From NCBI GenBank assembly GCA_029008005.1, contig JAQXIX010000027.1:1-36742 (forward strand): DNA of 36,742 bases, written 5' to 3'. Of the stretch, positions 32,530-36,742 are shown in pieces. The position numbers and the translations under genes were made by a program. The DNA is from Bacillota bacterium. Its GTDB lineage: Bacteria > Bacillota > Clostridia > Peptostreptococcales > Anaerovoracaceae. The notes beneath the pieces were generated by a model. That model did no database searches. It was not told the DNA's origin and worked only from the letters and a program-made list of their open reading frames with translations. Positions within the stretch are counted from its first letter, which is position 1. Every line of letters begins with the position of its first letter.

Positions 32530-32565
32530 AAAACAAAAGACAGAAACTCCGTAAAAAAGGAGTTT
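32530..32565 (-). terminator. Riboswitch-controlled intrinsic terminator before purE
   Basis: On the minus strand AAACTCC and GGAGTTT pair around an 8-nt loop (32565-32544) and are followed by the T-rich tail CTGTCTTTTGTTTT. It directly abuts the 3' conserved segment of the aptamer, so aptamer folding and terminator formation can compete. Ligand would then permit transcription of purE and the genes that follow. Confidence 0.85.
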
Positions 32566-32637
32566 ACTGCCCAGACGAACGACATAGTCACCACTGTCAC
32601 TCCCCTGCGGTGCTCCGCATCTCGTCAGTCATGACAG
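32566..32637 (-). promoter_or_regulatory. ZTP (pfl) riboswitch aptamer controlling the purine operon
   Basis: The minus strand shows the ZTP aptamer elements in order: P1 strand CTGTCA (32637-32632), conserved TGACTGACG, P2 GCGG/CCGC (32618-32615 with 32610-32607), conserved GGGGAG (32605-32600), P1 partner TGACAG (32599-32594), and, after a linker, the diagnostic 3' block CGTCTGGGCAG (32577-32567). ZTP and AICAR accumulate when 10-formyl-THF is short. The riboswitch switches on purine and one-carbon genes, which matches the genes downstream. Confidence 0.93.
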
Positions 32638-32658
32638 TTGATATTAAGATATTTCAAT

Positions 32659-32685
32659 TTTATACCACTTCAGATTGTATGTAAA
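32659..32685 (-). promoter_or_regulatory. Purine operon promoter (extended -10)
   Basis: TGGTATAAA (-10 TATAAA at 32664-32659 with an upstream TG) lies about 20 nt before the aptamer. A TTTACA at 32685-32680 is at the short spacing of 15 nt, so the extended -10 element is likely to compensate. It sits between the terminator of the upstream non-coding RNA and the riboswitch. Confidence 0.6.
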
Positions 32686-32697
32686 GTATATAAACCC

Positions 32698-32749
32698 AAA
32701 AAACGATAATGACCACTTGCTTCCTCACCGGACTCAAGCGGTCATTATC
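32698..32749 (-). terminator. Intrinsic terminator of the non-coding RNA
   Basis: A 15-bp stem (GATAATGACCGCTTG with CAAGTGGTCATTATC, one G-U wobble, 15-nt loop) is followed on the minus strand by G and six T. It insulates the upstream RNA from the purine operon promoter. Confidence 0.92.
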
Positions 32750-32994
32750 TCTCCGAATTCAAAACTAACACTTCTGGTGGTCTCACCTCTTTCTCTGCTA
32801 TCGCTCCTCCATTCTTCTCTTTCATACTTATTGCTACTCGCTTCCGTATCTTCCTCACTTCTTGCCGGCAACTTCTTCCTCCGGCTTATTACGGACAGAC
32901 CTTTTCGCACTTTCGAAAGTCCCCATCGGAGCTTCTTGGCTATAACTTCTATTTATTTTTACCTATGGTCCGAGCTTCCTCTTTCCCATCGGCT
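32698..32994 (-). ncRNA. Unidentified ~295-nt structured non-coding RNA
   Basis: The stretch is bounded by a consensus promoter (33001-33029) and a strong intrinsic terminator (32698-32749), and no convincing frame with a ribosome binding site lies in it. The transcript is very purine-rich and has several local helices: ATGG/CCAT enclosing GAG/CTC near the 5' end; GACTTTCG/CGAAA-GTC (about 32921-32899); CCGTA/TACGG enclosing GCCGG/CCGGC (about 32895-32845); and GGTG/CACC (about 32786-32775). GA-rich single strands connect them. It is not RNase P, tmRNA or SRP RNA by their diagnostic motifs, and it is long for 6S RNA. The clostridial raiA RNA class is the candidate I would test first, but I cannot confirm it from memory of the consensus. 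Confidence 0.65.
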
Positions 32995-33000
32995 GATTAT

Positions 33001-33029
33001 AATATAGCACTGTATCGCAATAAAGTCAA
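33001..33029 (-). promoter_or_regulatory. Promoter of the non-coding RNA
   Basis: TTGACT and TATATT (33006-33001) are separated by exactly 17 nt on the minus strand, predicting a start near 32994. It lies about 33 nt after the stop of the ADP-ribosylglycohydrolase gene; no strong terminator separates them, only a weak A/T hairpin around 33045. Confidence 0.8.
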
Positions 33030-33061
33030 TAGTTTTCTGAAAAATTCGTATTTTCTTTTTT

Positions 33062-33856
33062 TTATCTCGTTATACAGTATTCCCTCTCAAACTTTTCCAG
33101 CGTTTCAATTAAATTCTCGTCAAGGAAATCATAAGCTCCGGCACGCAGGCTCTCAGGCACTCCGAAATATGCCTCCGCAATTGTTCCTGCAATCGCCGCT
33201 ATTGTATCACTGTCGCCGCCAAGAGAAACAGCATTTCTTATTGTATCTTCAAATGAATCTGCTTCCAGAAAGGCTTCTATTGCCTGGGGTACCGACCCCT
33301 GACATGAAACATCAAATTCATATGTATCTCTGATGTCGTCAAGACAGAAGTCCATATTATAATATCGATTTTCGATCATATCCGAAATTTCTTTTCGGTC
33401 ACTTCCATGCAAAGCCATAAATGCAGCCTCCGTAACAGCTCGTGCTCCCTTTATTCCTTCCGGGTGATTATGGGTCACAGCCGTTACGGCATCTGACATT
33501 TTCAGTGCTTCTTCAAGGGAATCTGCTGCATATGCGCATGGTCCTACCCTCATAGCGGCTCCATTACCGAAACTATTGTAAGGTTTCGGACAAGCAGAAT
33601 AAATCCACATACGGAACCTTCCGCCGTATCCCGCATTCGGATATCTGTTTCCGAAACTCTGCATACATTCCACTGCCTGTTCACTAAGTTTTTCTATGTT
33701 TTTCCCGCATGTGACTATTGCCTTTGCGATGGCGATACTCATTACTGTATCATCGGTGAAACGAGAGCGATTCGAAAACAGTTCAAAGTCTTTAGTTTTA
33801 ATATTACCAAATTCATATATTGATCCGACTATGTCGCCGATAACAGTTCCTATCAT
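33062..33856 (-). CDS. ADP-ribosylglycohydrolase family protein
   Basis: The 264-aa protein has the DraG/ARH fold motifs: MIGTVIGDIVGSIYEF at the start, SRFTDDTVMSIAIA (FTDDT, first Mg ligands), VTHNHPEGIKGA, and SLGGDSDTIAAIAGTI near the C-terminus (second metal ligands). It removes ADP-ribose from proteins or small molecules in the cytoplasm; the target is unknown and no ADP-ribosyltransferase is nearby. Its ATG overlaps the stop of the surface-protein gene by 4 nt, which is an unusual pairing. Confidence 0.92.
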   Translation of the reverse strand: MIGTVIGDIVGSIYEFGNIKTKDFELFSNRSRFTDDTVMSIAIAKAIVTCGKNIEKLSEQAVECMQSFGNRYPNAGYGGRFRMWIYSACPKPYNSFGNGAAMRVGPCAYAADSLEEALKMSDAVTAVTHNHPEGIKGARAVTEAAFMALHGSDRKEISDMIENRYYNMDFCLDDIRDTYEFDVSCQGSVPQAIEAFLEADSFEDTIRNAVSLGGDSDTIAAIAGTIAEAYFGVPESLRAGAYDFLDENLIETLEKFEREYCITR

Positions 33857-35340
33857 TTGCCATTTCCTTTCCTCACAAATATCGATGCAATACCTATCAG
33901 CGAAATAACTGCCGCCGCAATGTACAAGCCAATCACCTCGGTGTCTCCGGTCTGCATATTATTATTGCCGGGCGCCGATGATTCTGACTGACCGACGGAA
34001 TCCGGCGGTTCTGTAGTCGCCGTATCTCCTGTAGAATCAGAGATTGTTTCGTCATTGGAAAGAATCATATCGAAAGAGAGATTCTTCTCGAAAACAAGTG
34101 CCCCCGCCATATTCTGAAACTTCTTGCCGTTTATTATAACGTCCTCTCCCGATTCTGTTTTTTTCGGCGAGTACTGTCTCAAGTCCCTCATCCATTTCTG
34201 ATTACATGTAATTGTAATTTTCTCGTCGCCTTCCGGGGAATGATTCGAGACGAAATAAAACATCTCCCCTTCATGAACATAGTTTCCCCCGTGCTCTGTA
34301 ATAACAGTAATTCCGGAAGGCAGGTTTCTGAATACATATTCACCGTTGTAGCTGCTGTTTTCCGAAATCCGGAACTCATCACTGTACCACAGTTTGTCCT
34401 CAGGGTTATAGGTAAAAGTGTAATCGTCAGATACCGAGTGAATCTGAACTTCTTTTTCCTCAGGTTCAACCTTAAGGATTTCAGCGGTTTTTGACACTTC
34501 CAGCAGTATCTCTCCAAGCGGTGTCGAAGAAATATCGTGCATGTCATTATCAGCGACTCCGTAACTGTACATCAGTTTCCAGACCGCATTTTGTGTCGCA
34601 TTGCAGGCTTGTTCTTCCGTCACATAATATATACCTCCGTACATTGCGCCGAACACCTGCAAAGGAGTCTGTTTTTCGTCGGCACTATCCATACAAAACG
34701 CCGCTTTATAAAAAGGCATTGCAGTAATATCACCATATGAAAGACCTGACTCCGTCCTCCCGTCCGGAAAAAGTTCTCCCAGATCGACTAAGAACCGATG
34801 CAGTTTATTCAGATTGTCCGTGTTGTTGTCAGTATAGTCGGCATAAGTGAATATTGTATCACCCAGGCTTGAATCAAAATCAGCTCTCAGATTATTGGGC
34901 ACCACCAGCAGACTGTTAAAATCATCCTCTGTCAAAACGTAACCTTCCGAACGAATCTGATATAATCTTAAGGCATTATGGGGATATCCCGCATATAGTA
35001 TTGCCGACAGACGGTTCATGCACTCCCTGTACTCTTCTTCAGATGAAAAATCATCTGCTGTCAAATATCCGTCAATATAAAAAGGCACCTGCTCCTCAGT
35101 AATATTCCCCGGTATTGAATGAGGCCAGTTGCTCTTATTGTTCAAGCAATACAAAATAATCTTCCCATCGGATGCATCGGCATCCGGCAGATAATGAATT
35201 CCATCCTGAAACTTAATCTGATATTCAGTATTCGTGCCTTCGGCAAATGCTGATATTGAGCTGCCGGAAATCATCGCAACAACAAAAACCAGGCATATAG
35301 CCGGCAGCCTGGAAATCAGGCCGGTTAATCTCTTTTTCAT
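33853..35340 (-). CDS. Thioester-domain (Cys-Gln) cell-surface protein
   Basis: The 495-aa protein has a signal peptide (residues 1-33, ending SAFA). The next domain contains Cys65 (ILYCLNN) and, about 185 residues later, Gln250 in ATQNAVW. This is the Cys/TQxAxW pair that forms an internal thioester in TED adhesins, which bind host proteins covalently. A beta-rich part (about 290-410) follows, then a Ser/Thr/Pro/Asn-rich linker. The end has a sorting-signal layout, NNMQTGD, a hydrophobic helix (about 470-489) and a basic tail RKGNGK. The motif departs from LPXTG, so sortase recognition is uncertain. GGGAGGGG precedes the ATG. The leader contains a marked hairpin. Confidence 0.8.
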   Translation of the reverse strand: MKKRLTGLISRLPAICLVFVVAMISGSSISAFAEGTNTEYQIKFQDGIHYLPDADASDGKIILYCLNNKSNWPHSIPGNITEEQVPFYIDGYLTADDFSSEEEYRECMNRLSAILYAGYPHNALRLYQIRSEGYVLTEDDFNSLLVVPNNLRADFDSSLGDTIFTYADYTDNNTDNLNKLHRFLVDLGELFPDGRTESGLSYGDITAMPFYKAAFCMDSADEKQTPLQVFGAMYGGIYYVTEEQACNATQNAVWKLMYSYGVADNDMHDISSTPLGEILLEVSKTAEILKVEPEEKEVQIHSVSDDYTFTYNPEDKLWYSDEFRISENSSYNGEYVFRNLPSGITVITEHGGNYVHEGEMFYFVSNHSPEGDEKITITCNQKWMRDLRQYSPKKTESGEDVIINGKKFQNMAGALVFEKNLSFDMILSNDETISDSTGDTATTEPPDSVGQSESSAPGNNNMQTGDTEVIGLYIAAAVISLIGIASIFVRKGNGK

Positions 35341-35386
35341 ATACCCCTCCCATTAAAAAGAATTGTTCCTTTTCCCCCTGTATGTT

Positions 35387-35425
35387 CTGCCGATATGCGA
35401 AACCCCATTTTTCGCTTCCCGGCAG
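35387..35425 (-). promoter_or_regulatory. Candidate structured leader element upstream of the surface-protein gene
   Basis: On the minus strand a two-part hairpin forms: outer stem CTGCCG/CGGCAG, an internal loop of 4+4 nt (GGAA opposite ATAT), inner stem GCGAAA/TTTCGC and the loop AATGGGG. It lies 47 nt before the start codon, between an A/T-rich likely promoter region and the ribosome binding site. It has no T tail, so it is not a terminator. I do not recognise it as a known riboswitch. The rest of 35341-35565 is A/T-rich, with no gene seen. Confidence 0.45.
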
Positions 35426-35565
35426 CAGCAATATAAATATAGGAACAACATGAAAATTTTATTCAGTTTTAAGACATTTTATCACACGTTTTCGCAAAAG
35501 CATACCAAAAAATCATATAATTCGAAATAGTCAGACTGGACCACTTTATATAGCACCGGCTCATA

Positions 35566-35766
35566 CTATTCGCCCGTTATTATTGTTGTAAGCATATATG
35601 GTCCAATACACGGGAATGCGATAATGTAATCGCCTGTTTTTTCATCATATTCCTTCATTCTGAGATAATGGATTCTGTTATTCTCGGGATTCACCTGAAC
35701 AACAACGAAATCCTCCAGGTTTGATGATTTTGTTATTTCCGTTCCTTTAAATGATACTTCAATCAT
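35566..35766 (-). CDS. Small protein of unknown function
   Basis: The 66-aa protein is probably beta-rich and ends with GDYIIAFPCIGPYMLTTI. This resembles the last strands of beta-sandwich modules seen at the ends of clostridial surface proteins, though there is no signal peptide here. It may be a stand-alone domain or a remnant of a larger protein. It starts 13 nt after the CpsB-like gene, with only a weak ribosome binding site (ATAATGGA). The function is unknown. Confidence 0.5.
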   Translation of the reverse strand: MIEVSFKGTEITKSSNLEDFVVVQVNPENNRIHYLRMKEYDEKTGDYIIAFPCIGPYMLTTIITGE

Positions 35767-35779
35767 TCCATTATCCAGT

Positions 35780-36460
35780 TTAGCCTTTTCGCTTCATCCA
35801 TTTCACGGAATGTACAATGAAGTATTTTCTGAATTCAGTACCGTGGCAGTCGCTGCCCATAAAATCCACATATCCCTCTAAAAGATCTCTTTGAAAAGGA
35901 TTTCGCTTTAGCACACCGTATTCGCGCTGTACCGTATCGAAATTCATCTGAATCAGGAACATCTCGTCTTTTAGTTCCTTAAGTGCTCCTTTTTTAGTTA
36001 AGCAGTCATATCTTTCGTAATGTGCCAGCACCGGGACATAACCTTCTTCTCTGATTCTTGTCAGGTTTTCCAGCAAATCTCTGTGGCTGATCTCCTGCAA
36101 AAACTCCACCAGCACATACCTGCTTCCTGCCATGGTCAATGCACTGCCCTCATTCAGCATTTTAACAAGGTCACTGTGGTACAGGCACTCCTGACCAAGG
36201 TGAAGCCTGATATTTATTTCATTGTCTGCAGCTGCTTTATTCAGAGCTTCGAATCCTGCTTTTAATTCGGATATGTCTGTATACTTTTCAAGCCTCGCCT
36301 TATCCACATTATGTGATGTCAGGATTATTTCAGAAACACCCTGTTCTTCAGCCGACTTCAAAGCTCTCAAAGATTCTTCGATACTTTTCGAACCGTCATC
36401 CACGTTCGGAATCAGATGGCTGTGCATATCTATTATGACGTTTTCATTATTGACGATCAT
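35780..36460 (-). CDS. CpsB/YwqE-type PHP-domain tyrosine phosphatase
   Basis: The 226-aa protein has the PHP motifs of bacterial tyrosine phosphatases: DMHSHLIPNVDDGSKS (residues about 11-26), GQECLY, LVEFLQE, PVLAHYERYD and GSDCHGTE. Such enzymes dephosphorylate BY-kinases or their targets in capsule or exopolysaccharide control. It is slightly shorter than the usual 240-255 aa. The second motif reads LTSHNVDKA where the family has ATPHH, so one metal-site His is changed. The start at 36460 is chosen for GGAG 9 nt upstream. No BY-kinase or polysaccharide genes are in the window. Confidence 0.82.
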   Translation of the reverse strand: MIVNNENVIIDMHSHLIPNVDDGSKSIEESLRALKSAEEQGVSEIILTSHNVDKARLEKYTDISELKAGFEALNKAAADNEINIRLHLGQECLYHSDLVKMLNEGSALTMAGSRYVLVEFLQEISHRDLLENLTRIREEGYVPVLAHYERYDCLTKKGALKELKDEMFLIQMNFDTVQREYGVLKRNPFQRDLLEGYVDFMGSDCHGTEFRKYFIVHSVKWMKRKG

Positions 36461-36508
36461 TTTATCACACTCCAAATACATATACAGTCAATTAACCAAT
36501 TTCCGTGC

Positions 36509-36742
36509 TCAATCGAGCTCCTTCAACACTCTCTTTGTCCTGTCAGTATGCTGATTTCTCACCCAAAGAACAGCAAATACAATAAGCACACCTGCAGCTA
36601 CACCGCATATATCTATTACCATATCTCGAAGCTGACATGCTCTTCCCGGCACGAAGTACTGATGAATTTCGTCAAACACAGCATATAACGATCCGACAGT
36701 GATTGCTACTATCACACCGATTTTTAACAGGTTCCTTTTATT
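36509..36742 (-). CDS. VanZ-like family protein (5' end beyond the window)
   Basis: The visible 77 residues contain the end of a VanZ-like integral membrane protein. A hydrophobic helix leads to the family signature DEIHQYFVPGRACQLRDMVID, then a final membrane helix (GVAAGVLIVFAVLWV) and a short basic tail. The frame is open to the window edge, so the true start lies further right. VanZ-like proteins are linked to teicoplanin resistance in one case; most have unknown function. Confidence 0.85.
   Translation of the reverse strand, partial: NKRNLLKIGVIVAITVGSLYAVFDEIHQYFVPGRACQLRDMVIDICGVAAGVLIVFAVLWVRNQHTDRTKRVLKELD

Noticed and set aside
32720-32749. SRP-RNA-like GTCCGG...GGAAGCA string
   Set aside because: It is the loop of an intrinsic terminator and lacks the conserved GGAA tetraloop helix of SRP RNA.
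32880-32960. tmRNA-like GGGGACTTTCG and RNase-P-like GAAAGTGC in the non-coding RNA
   Set aside because: There is no tRNA-like 3' end, tag frame or RNase P core (GAGGAAAGTCC, ACAGAA) in the transcript.
1-36742. CRISPR arrays, insertion sequences, prophage or toxin-antitoxin modules
   Set aside because: I found no regular direct repeats, transposase or integrase motifs, or paired small toxin genes anywhere in the window.

Overview
The window looks like a chromosomal segment of a low-to-medium GC, strictly anaerobic member of the Bacillota, class Clostridia. The grounds are consensus sigma-A promoters with AGGAGG-type ribosome binding sites, a DUF5688 protein, an Hcp/ferredoxin/HcpR cluster, a desulfoferrodoxin, a single-chain FGAM synthase, a clostridial-type PurF and a ZTP riboswitch. 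I cannot name genus or family from sequence alone. Nearly all genes lie on the minus strand. I see no phage, transposon, integron or CRISPR array.

Left part (1-6.1 kb): a perfect-consensus minus-strand promoter with an AT-rich upstream region and a leader resembling a pre-rRNA leader, pointing off the left edge; a DUF5688 protein with a palindromic operator; a Crp/Fnr regulator divergent from a pyridoxamine-phosphate-oxidase-like (Nim-type) flavoprotein, with an 18-bp palindrome between them; tRNA-Ser(CGA); a DapF/CntK-like epimerase; a small FeoB-associated-type Cys-rich membrane protein; a diacylglycerol-kinase-family lipid kinase; and an M29 aminopeptidase.

Housekeeping stretch (6.1-16 kb, all minus, closely spaced): crcB, a YtcJ-like amidohydrolase, a Y-family polymerase with a YolD-like partner, then yerC, a 4'-phosphopantetheinyl transferase, an MBL-fold hydrolase, recX, tcdA, a coiled-coil protein of unknown function, rmuC, a metallophosphoesterase and deoB, closed by a strong bidirectional terminator.

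Redox stretch (16-20.6 kb): hcp and its ferredoxin-like partner, divergent from an HcpR-type regulator with a perfect palindrome between them, then an Fe-S aldo/keto reductase and a superoxide reductase. The last two sit at the tail of the purine operon with no visible terminator in front.

Purine operon (20.6-33 kb, minus): promoter, ZTP riboswitch and terminator, then purE, purC, an FchA-type cyclodeaminase, purF, purM, purN, a PurO-type IMP cyclohydrolase, a stand-alone AICAR transformylase, purD and purL. PurF lacks the catalytic N-terminal Cys (Gly at position 2). The last two steps to IMP are encoded as two separate genes instead of bifunctional purH. The riboswitch senses ZTP/AICAR, the signal of 10-formyl-THF shortage, and the operon encodes both formyl-THF consumers and a one-carbon supplier. 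Just upstream is a roughly 295-nt purine-rich, multi-hairpin transcription unit with its own consensus promoter and intrinsic terminator. I could not identify it securely, and it is the best candidate for something new.

Right end (33-36.7 kb, minus): an ADP-ribosylglycohydrolase coupled to a thioester-domain surface protein, an unidentified leader hairpin, a 66-aa protein, a CpsB/YwqE-type PHP phosphatase and a truncated VanZ-like protein.
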